A DNA stretch of 64,000 nt from an uncultured Pseudomonadota bacterium (GCA_913057905.1 CAJXPB010000001.1:1426001-1490000); one strand, 5' to 3'. Shown: positions 18,763 to 27,287, counted from the stretch's first letter. A program made the numbers and translations. Notes: generated by a model from the sequence alone, not told the origin.

Positions 18763-19362
18763 ATGACCCGCACGAACGCTGCGATCGTCACCGCCGCAGG
18801 GGCATCCACACGCATGGGCGACGCCCACAAGGCCACGCTCGACTGGGGCGGGGTGCCACTCGTGACCCACCAAGTTCAGGCGCTCGCCGAAGCCAGCTTC
18901 GACCCCATCGTCGTGGTCACCGGCGCCGAGGGCGATTCGGTGGCTGACGAAATCCCCGAAGAGGCCACGGTCATCCACAATAAGGAGTGGCAGTCTGGGC
19001 GCTCGCGTTCGATCGCCAAAGGAGCGGATGCGCTGCCCGATGGCGTAGACGCTATTTTGGTGGTCGCCGTCGACCAACCACTCGACTCCGATGTACTCCG
19101 CCGACTCGTCGAGCACGCCGGTGCTCCATTGATTCAGCCGGCCGACGACGATGGCGCGGGACATCCGGTCATTCTGGGCGGCGAGTACCTGAACGCCCTC
19201 CGCGGCATCGAACATGAAGAGCAGGGGCTCCGCTCGATCGTCGATCGTGCGCGCCCCGAAGGCATCATGATCACCTTCGACTCACTGCCTCACTGGGACC
19301 TCAACACCCCCGAGGCGTATCGCTCCAGCCGAGCCTCCTTTGAACGAACAGATTCTGAATGA
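18763..19362 (+). CDS. mocA: MocA/MobA-like molybdenum cofactor nucleotidyltransferase
   Basis: The 199-residue protein has the nucleotidyltransferase signature TAAGASTRMG with Lys following (HKATLDW), and the metal-binding AVDQPL (DxP-type) segment. It most resembles MocA, which converts Mo-molybdopterin to the cytosine dinucleotide form used by xanthine oxidase family enzymes, fitting its place between iorBA/cytochrome and xdhC. An in-frame ATG at 18739 overlapping the cytochrome gene is an alternative start; 18763 has GAGG at usable spacing. It overlaps xdhC by 4 nt. Confidence 0.87.
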   Translation: MTRTNAAIVTAAGASTRMGDAHKATLDWGGVPLVTHQVQALAEASFDPIVVVTGAEGDSVADEIPEEATVIHNKEWQSGRSRSIAKGADALPDGVDAILVVAVDQPLDSDVLRRLVEHAGAPLIQPADDDGAGHPVILGGEYLNALRGIEHEEQGLRSIVDRARPEGIMITFDSLPHWDLNTPEAYRSSRASFERTDSE

Positions 19363-20381
19363 GCAACGACGACTTCTGGCCAAGGCTCCTCACTCAACTT
19401 GAGTCCGGCGACCCGGCGTTCGTCGCCTTCGTGGCCGACAACACGTCCCACTCTCCGGGCACTCGCGGCGCACGGATGATGGTTCGCCCCGATGGCTCAA
19501 CCGAGGGCACGATCGGCGGCGGCATCATGGAGTCGGATATCATCGACGCAGGTATAGATACCCTCGAGGCCGGCGAGACGACGCCCCAGTTTCAGCGACT
19601 CTACCACCGCGACAAGGGTAAGGGCGACAAATCGGGCCTGATCTGCGCGGGCCACCAGACCAACGTCTACGCGGTCTTTGATTCAACACGCCATCTAGAT
19701 CTGGTCCAGAACATCGTCCGCCGCGTCCAGGAGGACCAAACCGGCCTCGTAAAGATCGACCCGAACGGCATCCGGCTGACCGACGAAGCCGAACTCGGCC
19801 GAAAGACACCGCCGATTCGCTTCCAAGAGCCCACCGACACCACCCCGTGGCGCTACGAGGAGCAACTGTTGAACTGGAAACGTGCCGCGATCATCGGTGG
19901 CGGGCACTGCGGCTTCGCCCTGTCGCGCATTCTCGATCACCTGGGCTACACCGTCACCCTGTTTGACACCCGCGACCACATCGAGACCTTCGCCGACAAC
20001 CCGTTCGCCCGGCACACCATCGAGGTCGACGACTTCGCCCAGGCCGGCGACCACATCGACCACCCCGAGATCACACACGTTGTCGTCATGACGATGGGCG
20101 AGCCGACCGACGTCCGCGGCCTCCTGGGCGTCATCGACGACCCGTACCCCTACATCGGTGTCATGGGCAGCGAGGCAAAGCTCACCAAGATCCGAAAAGA
20201 TCTAAAGGCCGAAGGCGTCGACCCCGCCCTCTTCGGCAAACTCCACGCCCCCGTCGGCCTGGAGATGACCAGCAACACACCCGACGAGATCGCCGTCAGT
20301 ATCTCCGCCGAGCTCCTCCGGCTACGCGAAGATCTCTTCCCCCATGCCGCCCCGGCCGAGCCGAAGCCTCCCTCCGAATGA
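19359..20381 (+). CDS. xdhC: XdhC/CoxI-family molybdenum cofactor insertion chaperone
   Basis: XdhC proteins bind the (sulfurated) molybdenum cofactor and insert it into xanthine oxidase family apoenzymes. The 340-residue protein has the N-terminal XdhC/CoxI domain (ARMMVRPDGSTEGTIGGG, about residues 38-57) and a C-terminal Rossmann domain (AAIIGGGHCGFALSRILD, from about 174). It ends the iorB-iorA-cytochrome-mocA-xdhC operon, in which almost every junction overlaps by 4 nt. This makes the operon a self-contained kit: enzyme, electron acceptor, cofactor maturation and insertion. Confidence 0.93.
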   Translation: MSNDDFWPRLLTQLESGDPAFVAFVADNTSHSPGTRGARMMVRPDGSTEGTIGGGIMESDIIDAGIDTLEAGETTPQFQRLYHRDKGKGDKSGLICAGHQTNVYAVFDSTRHLDLVQNIVRRVQEDQTGLVKIDPNGIRLTDEAELGRKTPPIRFQEPTDTTPWRYEEQLLNWKRAAIIGGGHCGFALSRILDHLGYTVTLFDTRDHIETFADNPFARHTIEVDDFAQAGDHIDHPEITHVVVMTMGEPTDVRGLLGVIDDPYPYIGVMGSEAKLTKIRKDLKAEGVDPALFGKLHAPVGLEMTSNTPDEIAVSISAELLRLREDLFPHAAPAEPKPPSE

Positions 20382-20385
20382 CATC

Positions 20386-20403
20386 CGGTGAAATTGGCTC
20401 TTG
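20386..20403 (+). repeat. 18-bp direct repeat, copy 2 (after xdhC)
   Basis: CGGTGAAATTGGCTCTTG, starting 5 bp after the xdhC stop and about 70 bp before the FG-GAP lipoprotein ATG. It is the partner of the copy at 15188-15205. The sequences on either side of the two copies do not match. Confidence 0.55.
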
Positions 20404-20473
20404 CCCGCTCCAATAACCCCGGGTAAACTACCAGATACAGTTCAATGTCCATCTACCTCTGGGAGGGAGCCAC

Positions 20474-22084
20474 ATGTATTCATCAGCCAACCGCACCGCC
20501 ACCACGTCTCTGTCTCTGGCACTTCTGCTCTTGGCCGCACTGCCCGCCGGCTGCATCGCCGACACGACCCGCAGCCCCGAGTCCACCGACACGGGCCTGC
20601 AATCAGACATCCAGCGAGACACCCCTGACGCCGCGAATGATCCGGACCAAGACGGGATCCCCTCATCCGCCGACCTATGCCCCGAAACCTACGACCCGCG
20701 CCAAAAAGACTGGGACAAGGACGGCGCCGGCGACGCCTGCGACCCCACCATCGATCTCAATGAATCCAATGCGCTGGTGATGCGGGATTTGCCGGTTCAA
20801 AGGTATTCAGAAATCCAAATTGAGGCAATTGGGGACTTTAATGGCGATGAGCAGGATGAATTTGCCATTGGTGTGCCCGACATGGATGAGGGCCGTGGCA
20901 GGATACTTCTCTATTCTTGGGAATCCTTGGATCAAGAGGCTGGTACGATCTCCGTCGATCAAGCCACTGGAGTCCTCAAAGGGGAATTTGAGGACGATCT
21001 CGTTGGCTGCAAGCTTCAGGGAGTCGGTGACGTCAACGGTGACGGATTCGCTGACTTTTCCACACTCCAATGTCAACGAATCAACCGGCAGGGAGTTCAC
21101 TTAATGCTGGGCCAAGACTCTCTACGCATAAATGGGAAAATCAATGAACTTTCCACTATGAAGTTCGCAATTTCCAGAAAAAGCGAGCTCCCCTACGCAA
21201 ACCTTCTTCGACTTGAGGACGTCAACAATGACGGAATGGATGACTTCGCAATCACGTCTTCAGCTTGGCCGCGCGTCATCCGTGTCGTGCCAGGCTCGAC
21301 CTCATTTCCTGAAGATGTCGGCCAAGGCGACCACCACTTCTTGGATGAATGGAAAAACGCTGCGAGCACAATCGAACTACAGGAACCCGCTGATGACAGT
21401 CCCATTCAGTTCGCACCTCTCGGTGATTTGGATGACAATGGGATCGTCGAATTCGGCTTCGTGGACGCACTCGATTCGAATGGTCCTTCAGTAGACGTTC
21501 ACCTGCTTTCAGCGGATATTTTCCCTACCGTGATCGGCGACTCAGTCCCAGTAGAGTCGCTGGCGGAGAGCTCCGAATTTCCTGGTGGCTCTAACTCAAG
21601 TTCACCAAAGTTCGTTCCCCTTGGTGATGTCGACGGTGATGGACTATCTGACTTTGCATTCTCGCCTTCGAGCAGTGCCAGTACGAAGATCTTTTTTGGG
21701 TCAAATTCTAGGACCGACGTGGCAACGTTGAACAATCACGATAACGAAATCCTCCATCCTTCGCGCATCCGAGTGATCGCTGGAATGGATATGAACTCAG
21801 ATGGATTCTCTGATCTGGTTTTCAGCCAAGGGCAGGACCTCATGGTACTCAGTGGCAATCGCGACTGGAAAAATGAAATTACTGTAAAAAAACCCGATGA
21901 ATTTGATTTGGTCATTTCCGTGGGCGGGGAATCGACGTTCCGTTCTCAGAAACTGGTACGACTTCCCCGCAATACCGGAAATGAACCCACTCGACTCGCA
22001 CTTGTCCTTGAGCCAACTGACCATGAACACGACTCTGGGACGATCATCATCCTTACCGCCGAGCTGCCATTGGCGACTAGATAA
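20474..22084 (+). CDS. FG-GAP/VCBS-repeat lipoprotein with TSP3-like N-terminus
   Basis: GGGAGGGAG precedes the ATG. The 536-residue protein has a lipoprotein signal ending LPAGC, a short calcium-binding thrombospondin type-3-like stretch (DPDQDGIPSSADLCPE, then DKDGAGDACD), and then a series of FG-GAP-type repeats (IGDFNGDEQDEFAIGVPD, VGDVNGDGFADFS, LEDVNNDGMDDFAI, LGDVDGDGLSDFAF, MDMNSDGFSDLVF) that should fold as a beta-propeller. The first ~95 codons are GC-rich like neighbouring genes; from about 20760 codons turn visibly AT-richer. That break coincides with the domain boundary and suggests a chimeric or horizontally acquired propeller. Probably a surface-bound protein; ligand unknown. 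Confidence 0.8.
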   Translation: MYSSANRTATTSLSLALLLLAALPAGCIADTTRSPESTDTGLQSDIQRDTPDAANDPDQDGIPSSADLCPETYDPRQKDWDKDGAGDACDPTIDLNESNALVMRDLPVQRYSEIQIEAIGDFNGDEQDEFAIGVPDMDEGRGRILLYSWESLDQEAGTISVDQATGVLKGEFEDDLVGCKLQGVGDVNGDGFADFSTLQCQRINRQGVHLMLGQDSLRINGKINELSTMKFAISRKSELPYANLLRLEDVNNDGMDDFAITSSAWPRVIRVVPGSTSFPEDVGQGDHHFLDEWKNAASTIELQEPADDSPIQFAPLGDLDDNGIVEFGFVDALDSNGPSVDVHLLSADIFPTVIGDSVPVESLAESSEFPGGSNSSSPKFVPLGDVDGDGLSDFAFSPSSSASTKIFFGSNSRTDVATLNNHDNEILHPSRIRVIAGMDMNSDGFSDLVFSQGQDLMVLSGNRDWKNEITVKKPDEFDLVISVGGESTFRSQKLVRLPRNTGNEPTRLALVLEPTDHEHDSGTIIILTAELPLATR

Positions 22085-22477
22085 CTTTAATTTCCACGGA
22101 CGAACGGCCAGGCAACGAAAACTGCATCGTTCGGGCGGACTGAGGTGGTCTAATCCATCGCGTTTTCGCGCATTCAGCACCAATGACCGTCGCTAGTCGC
22201 CCTGTTCACGGGGATCTTCCGCATTGAACGAAGTCGTTTCCTGTCGCCGTCTTTTCGCCATTCCGCCATGGGATGCGAATATGGAAGATGTATCGCATCA
22301 CTAAAAAAAATGTGGGTAAGTTTGACCCAAGGTTGCACCGACTACGAGGATGCTCTGGGGCTTCCGTCGACTTTTCGGTTCTTACAAGCACACAACCGAA
22401 CTCCCAAGAAACAAATCGCCCGGAACCGACGGTCATCGGCTCCGGGCGATTAATGCGGATGAGTCGGATGTGATCCG
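22085..22477. other. AT-richer intergenic region between convergent lipoprotein genes
   Basis: No gene with a usable start and codon pattern is visible in these 393 bp. Base composition stays AT-richer, like the second half of the FG-GAP gene. The only clear element is the long terminator hairpin at 22415-22450. Confidence 0.5.
22415..22450 (-). terminator. Long terminator hairpin for the acidic-repeat lipoprotein
   Basis: ATCGCCCGGA(22415-22424)/TCCGGGCGAT(22441-22450) continues inward, after one mismatch, as CCGA/TCGG, giving a stem of about 14 bp. Read on the minus strand it is followed by T-rich ATTTGTTTCTT, and it lies 28 bp past the stop at 22478. It may also stop plus-strand transcription from the FG-GAP gene. 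Confidence 0.7.
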
Positions 22478-23410
22478 TTATTCAGCCAACACCAAGTCGG
22501 ATTGTTCTCGGGGAAGAATTCGGCGGTTGCTGAAAGAGAAGCTCAAAGGACCACGGATCGTTGAGAACACATCATCCGTCATCACGTTTGAGAAGTCATC
22601 TGGGTAATTATAGAGGTCTGTGTCGATGTAGAGACCACTGTCAAAGGTCGCTTCACCGTTGTTGTTGGCTGGGTCCCACGTATCGACCGTCTGGTTAGAG
22701 ACCTCGATGAAGACGCCTTCGTAGGCCTCAGCGTCGGCGCCACCGGTCACGATGGTGGATGCGTCACTGATGACGACCGGGTTGGGAACGGGGCCATCCT
22801 GGGTGGTGATTTCGATGTCGGTGAGATTCGTCATTTCCAAAAGGCCGAAATACTGAAGCATTGGCCCTGTAGCGGTCAGCACGTCACCACGGGAGAGGTC
22901 GGAAGGAATAGTAGCGCTGGAACCTTGGAAGAAGAGGTAGAGCCCTTTGTTTTTGAGGTCTTCGGACTGCTCCTGAACCCAAGCTCCACGGATGTTGTCG
23001 CCGCTACCATTGACGGCGGTCACGACGACGTCCTCAATGGTGTAGGACTCTTCGGTCGGGTCACTGGCACTGTTCGGGTCTTCGAGGTTTTGGACTTCCG
23101 GCAGGGCTCGGATTTCATCGATAGTCATGGCGCCCATACCGCCGCCGTCTTCCTCGACGTCCATGCCCATGTCATCGGTACCCATGTCGTCGCCGCCCAT
23201 ATCCTGGGCGTCTTCTCCCATGTCCTCGCCGCCCATGTCCTCATCGGCGTCTTCACCCATGTCCTCGCCGCCCATGTCTTCTTCAACATCCATGGCGGCG
23301 TCCATGCCGGTGTCTTGGCCGTCGGTCGGGTCTTCGCTGTCGCTGCAGGCGGCCAGCGTCAGGGACGCGGCAGCCAGCAGGGTAAGAATAAGTCGAAATT
23401 GGGTGTTCAT
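22478..23410 (-). CDS. Lipoprotein with acidic DMG repeats and OB-fold-like domain
   Basis: GGAGG precedes the ATG. The 310-residue product has a lipoprotein signal (LTLAAC, Cys22), then a low-complexity acidic stretch (residues 45-84) of repeated D-M-G-G/E-E/D units with seven DMG copies. A folded C-terminal region follows (IEDVVVTAVNGSGDNIRGAW ... FFQGSSATIPSDLSRGDVL ... PREQSDLVLAE). That region resembles OB-fold/lamin-tail-associated domains found in secreted nucleases of myxobacteria-like species, but no nuclease domain follows. The acidic linker would be an extended spacer and possible Ca2+ binder. Confidence 0.75.
   Translation of the reverse strand: MNTQFRLILTLLAAASLTLAACSDSEDPTDGQDTGMDAAMDVEEDMGGEDMGEDADEDMGGEDMGEDAQDMGGDDMGTDDMGMDVEEDGGGMGAMTIDEIRALPEVQNLEDPNSASDPTEESYTIEDVVVTAVNGSGDNIRGAWVQEQSEDLKNKGLYLFFQGSSATIPSDLSRGDVLTATGPMLQYFGLLEMTNLTDIEITTQDGPVPNPVVISDASTIVTGGADAEAYEGVFIEVSNQTVDTWDPANNNGEATFDSGLYIDTDLYNYPDDFSNVMTDDVFSTIRGPLSFSFSNRRILPREQSDLVLAE
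23159..23278 (-). repeat. Coding repeat of the acidic DMG linker
   Basis: Short imperfect tandem units (plus-strand cores CCCATGTC, CGCCGCCCATGTC) encode residues 45-84 of the lipoprotein. Units of about 15 and 39 nt recur, so copy number may change by slippage between strains. Confidence 0.7.
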
Positions 23411-23569
23411 TGTATACCTCCGTCAGGTGGGTACGTGTTCCACACGTAAAGTATCAGCTCACTTAGAAGGTGAGCACGTTAACGATTGTCTCAACGTTCG
23501 GCTAGATCGTCGCAGGGCCCGTGTCAACGGGAAAATCGGGCCCATCTGCGAGGTCGCGGCAGAGAGGGC

Positions 23570-24397
23570 TTAACTGTCGTCAAGGGAAATGACGCCGGCA
23601 GGGGATTCGGAAAAGGGGTCCTGACCGTCGGTCAGGGTCATCACATCGACGCCGTCGCGGGTCACGACGATGGTGTGTTCGAACTGAGCCGACAGGCTGT
23701 TGTCCTGGGTGACTGCAGTCCACTCGTCGGAGAGGACGTGGGTCGGGTAGTTTCCGGCATTGACCATCGGTTCGATGGTAAAGCACATGCCGGGTCGCAT
23801 GCGCATGCCGGTATTGAACTTTCCGAAATGAGGCACCTGAGGTGCAGCGTGAAATTTGCGGCCGATACCATGGCCGATGAAGTCACGGACGACGGACATG
23901 TCCTCGGCTTCGACGTAGTTTTGGATCGCGGCGCCGATGTCACCGATGCGCTTGCCGGCGCGGACCTGTTTCATCCCCCGCCGAAGCGCTTCGGCGGTAA
24001 CTTCCACCAGACGTCTGGCCTCGTCGGAGGGTTCTCCCACGAAGAAGGTCGCACAGGTGTCGCCGTGAAAACCGTCGATGATCGGGGTGACGTCGATGCT
24101 GACCAGGTCGCCGGCCTCGAGGGTCTGGTCGTCCTTGGGGATCCCGTGGCAGACGACCTCGTTGACGCTGGTGCAGATCGAGCGTGGAAACGGGGGATCG
24201 CCGTACTCGTGAGGGGCGTGTTCGACGCCGCGCTCTTCGGCCCATTCGACGGCATAGTCGTCGAGTTCACCGGTGGTGACCCCGGGTTCGACGCGCCGCC
24301 CCAGTTCGGCCAGAAGTCCTGCGGCTTCGCGGCCGGCATTGCGCATTTTTTCGATTTCGCTGTCGGAGAGGATCTCCAGATTTCGTCGCTGTCTCAT
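23570..24397 (-). CDS. map: Methionine aminopeptidase, type I
   Basis: Map removes the initiator methionine from nascent proteins. The 275-residue protein shows all five di-metal ligands in order: Asp in DVTPIIDGFHGD (two), His in GHGIGRKFH, Glu in FTIEPM and Glu in QFEHTIVV. ATG 24397 is preferred to the TTG two codons earlier. An N-terminal extension of about 20 residues with basic character precedes the core. It lies 40 nt after gpsA on the same strand, not in the usual secY/infA context. Confidence 0.95.
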   Translation of the reverse strand: MRQRRNLEILSDSEIEKMRNAGREAAGLLAELGRRVEPGVTTGELDDYAVEWAEERGVEHAPHEYGDPPFPRSICTSVNEVVCHGIPKDDQTLEAGDLVSIDVTPIIDGFHGDTCATFFVGEPSDEARRLVEVTAEALRRGMKQVRAGKRIGDIGAAIQNYVEAEDMSVVRDFIGHGIGRKFHAAPQVPHFGKFNTGMRMRPGMCFTIEPMVNAGNYPTHVLSDEWTAVTQDNSLSAQFEHTIVVTRDGVDVMTLTDGQDPFSESPAGVISLDDS

Positions 24398-24437
24398 AGA
24401 CAAAAGGTCCTGCTGGGTGGAAACAAAGGGCCCGGCA

Positions 24438-25448
24438 TCAGTAATAACCGCGAATCTCGGGTTTCAATTCTCGACCCATCAGATCCTGAACGGCTTTCTC
24501 GGCCGATTTGTCCTGGTAGAGGACGCGGTATACTTCCTGGCTGATGGGCATTTCGACGTCGAGGTCGTGGGCCAAGTCGTGAACGCTTTTGGAGGTCTTG
24601 ACTCCCTCGGCGACCATGTTCATGTCGTCGAGGATTTCGTCCAGAGAGTGACCTTCGCCGAGTTTGGTCCCGACCGTGTGATTTCGGCTCAACCCGCTGG
24701 TGCAGGTCAACACCAGGTCGCCCATGCCCGACAGGCCTTTCAGTGTCAATGGATTGGCGCCCAGATTGACGGCAAGCCGCGAGATCTCGTGGAGGCCGCG
24801 GGTGATGACGCCCGCCATGGCGTTGTGGCCCAGTCCCATGCCGCTGGCGGCCCCGGCGGCGATGGCGATGACGTTTTTGGCGGCTCCGCCGACCTCCACG
24901 CCGATGACGTCAGTCGAGGTGTAGACCCGAAAGTAGTCGTTGCTGAAGGTCTGCTGGACCTCTTCGGCCAGGCGGTGGTTGTAGGAAGCGACGGTCACGG
25001 CGGTCGGCTGGCGATCGGCGACCTCGACGGCAAACGACGGCCCCGACAGGTACGCCAGATACGGATGCAGACGCGAAGGTAGAACGTCCTCGAGGATGTC
25101 GCTGACCAGCATCAGGGTGTCGTTTTCGATCCCCTTGGTAGCGCTGACGATGGGAACTCCCGTGGGAAGCGAGTCGGCGATCTGCGTCATCACGTCGCGG
25201 ACGACGTGGCTGGGCATCACCGAGAGGATCATGTCGCGCCCGTCGACGGTCTCACCCAGGTCATCTGTGGCACGCAGGGACTCGGGCAGGGTGTGACCGG
25301 GCAGAAACTCGGTATTTTCGTGCTTCTCGTTGATCTCGTCGGGCAGCCACGGCTCGTGACACCACAGGGTGACCTGATGGCCGTTTTCAGCCAGAAGCTT
25401 TGCCTGAGCGGTCCCCCATGATCCTCCTCCGATAACTCCGATGTCCAT
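24438..25448 (-). CDS. gpsA: NAD(P)-dependent glycerol-3-phosphate dehydrogenase
   Basis: GpsA reduces dihydroxyacetone phosphate to sn-glycerol-3-phosphate for phospholipid synthesis. The 336-residue protein starts at MDIGVIGGGSWGTA (GAGG upstream), giving the Rossmann GxGxxG at the N-terminus. It also has SATKGIE with the substrate-contacting lysine, LSGPSFAVEV, and GAAKNVIAIAAG with the catalytic lysine. Length is normal. It is followed closely by map on the same strand. Confidence 0.96.
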   Translation of the reverse strand: MDIGVIGGGSWGTAQAKLLAENGHQVTLWCHEPWLPDEINEKHENTEFLPGHTLPESLRATDDLGETVDGRDMILSVMPSHVVRDVMTQIADSLPTGVPIVSATKGIENDTLMLVSDILEDVLPSRLHPYLAYLSGPSFAVEVADRQPTAVTVASYNHRLAEEVQQTFSNDYFRVYTSTDVIGVEVGGAAKNVIAIAAGAASGMGLGHNAMAGVITRGLHEISRLAVNLGANPLTLKGLSGMGDLVLTCTSGLSRNHTVGTKLGEGHSLDEILDDMNMVAEGVKTSKSVHDLAHDLDVEMPISQEVYRVLYQDKSAEKAVQDLMGRELKPEIRGYY

Positions 25449-25494
25449 AATATTCCTCGATGAGACGTGTGTGATCATTCAGCGGCCGACGCGG

Positions 25495-26013
25495 TCACCG
25501 CCGCTCGGAGCTGCGGGCCCGTCGTCGGAGCGTACGAAGCGTGTCGGCGGGATGGCCGAAGACCTCGTGCATGCGGCGATTCGCGTCGCGTACCTCGTCG
25601 ACCAGTTCGTCGGCCAGGGCGTCGGTCAGACGGTAGGCGGCCGGGTGGCCCTGCTCGAAGAGCTCCTGGAAGTCGGTGCGCCTCAGTTCCAGTACCTCGC
25701 TCTTCTCGAGCGGGTAGGCGGAGCTTTCGTGGGACCAGTCGTGTACCAGATACGCCAGGCCAAGCATCGCCCCGGAGCGGGCCGCTTGCCGGGATCGCTG
25801 TCCATCGGGCTGGACACGCCACGTCGTCTCGAGCCGTCCCTCCACAAGAATGTAAGCCGCATCGCCGGGTTCGCCAGCCGCCCACAGGGCTTCCCCGCTG
25901 ATGTGGGTCCTGTGCCGACACCGCTCCAGAAGGTCGCGGAGGTCGTCTTCAGCCAACTGGCCGAACAGCGACGTGCCTCCCAGTATCTCGATCAACTCGT
26001 CGGTCGTCTTCAT
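25495..26013 (-). CDS. Cyclic-nucleotide-binding (CNB) domain protein
   Basis: This 172-residue protein is essentially one CNB beta-roll (about residues 10-125: LFGQLAEDDLRDLLERC, AAGEPGDAAYILVEGRLE) followed by a helical tail. It has no DNA-binding or enzymatic domain. The phosphate-binding cassette is poorly conserved (GAMLGLAYLV replaces the usual GExA/S with Arg), so cyclic-nucleotide binding is doubtful. GAGG supports the start. It is the downstream partner of a second single-domain CNB protein 27 nt away; both were probably produced by duplication. Confidence 0.78.
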   Translation of the reverse strand: MKTTDELIEILGGTSLFGQLAEDDLRDLLERCRHRTHISGEALWAAGEPGDAAYILVEGRLETTWRVQPDGQRSRQAARSGAMLGLAYLVHDWSHESSAYPLEKSEVLELRRTDFQELFEQGHPAAYRLTDALADELVDEVRDANRRMHEVFGHPADTLRTLRRRARSSERR

Positions 26014-26040
26014 GGGTCGCCTCTACCGTGAGTGTGTCGC

Positions 26041-26601
26041 CTACGCTTTATGGATCTGGCCGAGCATCTCGTGGACCTGGTCTTCGAACTCCTCGAGATG
26101 TTCGCCGGGGTCTTCGAAGACGTCCCGGACGCGGGCATCGGTCTGGCGGCGACGGTCGCCAAGGACTCGCGCGAGCCTGAGGATCAGCCGATACGCCGAG
26201 GAACGCCCCTGGGAGCGGAGTTGCTCGAAAGCCGACCGTTGAAGCTCGACGAGGCGGCTCTCGTCGAGCGCCTCGACGGTCGCCGAGCGTTTGCCGCCTC
26301 CGATAATGGACATTTCACCGACGATGCTCCCACCGTCGAGTTCCGCCAGCCGAACGTCCTCGCCGGCGGGACTGACCGCGCGGACCTCCAGACGGCCGCT
26401 CTCCAGGGCGTAGAGACCGCGGGCGGGATCGCCCTGCTCGAACAGCGTCTCGCCGGCCTCGAGCCGTCTCGACTCACAGAGGTCCGCGATCTCTTCGAGT
26501 TCGTCGGGCCCGAGGGTTTCAAACAGCGAAAGCTCTCCAAGCCAGGCAACCAGACTGGGGTTGTCGGTGGCCGTCTCCGGCATCTCCGGGTCATCGCCCA
26601 T
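26041..26601 (-). CDS. Cyclic-nucleotide-binding domain protein with intact cassette
   Basis: This 186-residue protein has one CNB domain (about residues 20-140) with LFEQGDPARGLYALESGRLEV and a phosphate-binding cassette GGSIVGEMSIIGGGKRSATV, containing the Glu and Arg expected for cNMP contact. The C-terminal 50 residues form a charged helix (FEDPGEHLEEFEDQVHEM). No output domain is present, so it likely acts by protein contact. Its start is 221 bp from the divergent Nudix gene and it is transcribed with the paralogue downstream. Confidence 0.82.
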   Translation of the reverse strand: MGDDPEMPETATDNPSLVAWLGELSLFETLGPDELEEIADLCESRRLEAGETLFEQGDPARGLYALESGRLEVRAVSPAGEDVRLAELDGGSIVGEMSIIGGGKRSATVEALDESRLVELQRSAFEQLRSQGRSSAYRLILRLARVLGDRRRQTDARVRDVFEDPGEHLEEFEDQVHEMLGQIHKA

Positions 26602-26822
26602 CGTCGAGTCTCGTCAAGTGGGAGTGCGATCATCGTACGCAACGCGGAAGTGTATGACCGCCACCCTCGAAGATCCAGCGTCGGCGGAATGAACGGCCCT
26701 CCGAGGTACGTTTTTAGACGGCGAATGATTGACGGGCCTACCGTCTTGAACAAAATGCACCTGCACACAGCGGTCGGCAGTCGCCACACCGCGACGGTCG
26801 CCCACGGCGATGGAGAGTCACG

Positions 26823-27248
26823 ATGAGTTCCGCATGGGCTCTAATCGAAGACGACGGAGAGGTATTATTTGTACGTCGCGCCCTGGACCTGGGGCGAGGC
26901 GGCCAATGGTGCCCGCCGGGCGGGACGATCTGGGACCAGGAATGGCCCGCCGTCGCCTGTGTGCGTGAAGTATACGAGGAGACGGGCCTTCGGGTGACGG
27001 TTCGCGAACCGATCGCCGTCTTCGAGAGTGCGCACTTTTTTCTGTGCACACTCAACGAACCACGCGAGGCGATGTCGCTGAGGGTCGAAGAGTGCATCGA
27101 CGCAAGATGGACACCGTCCTCGTCGATCCTGGAATTGGGGACGGTCATGGATCTGCGCCGCATCATTCCCGTGCTCGACCTCGCCGGCTTCAGCCCTCCG
27201 TCGGCGCCCGATGGACTCAACACCGCCGTGCCCCATAAGGTGTTTTAA
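26823..27248 (+). CDS. Nudix hydrolase
   Basis: The 141-residue protein contains a complete Nudix box, GGTIWDQEWPAVACVREVYEETGL (GX5EX7REVXEEXGX, about residues 36-59), which binds Mg2+ and hydrolyses nucleoside diphosphates linked to other moieties. GGAGAG lies about 7 nt before the ATG. It is close to the rhomboid gene (39 nt) on the same strand. Substrate cannot be inferred. Confidence 0.92.
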   Translation: MSSAWALIEDDGEVLFVRRALDLGRGGQWCPPGGTIWDQEWPAVACVREVYEETGLRVTVREPIAVFESAHFFLCTLNEPREAMSLRVEECIDARWTPSSSILELGTVMDLRRIIPVLDLAGFSPPSAPDGLNTAVPHKVF

Positions 27249-27287
27249 ACGCCTTTTGCTCAACTTTTTCCGACGCCCACGTCTGCA

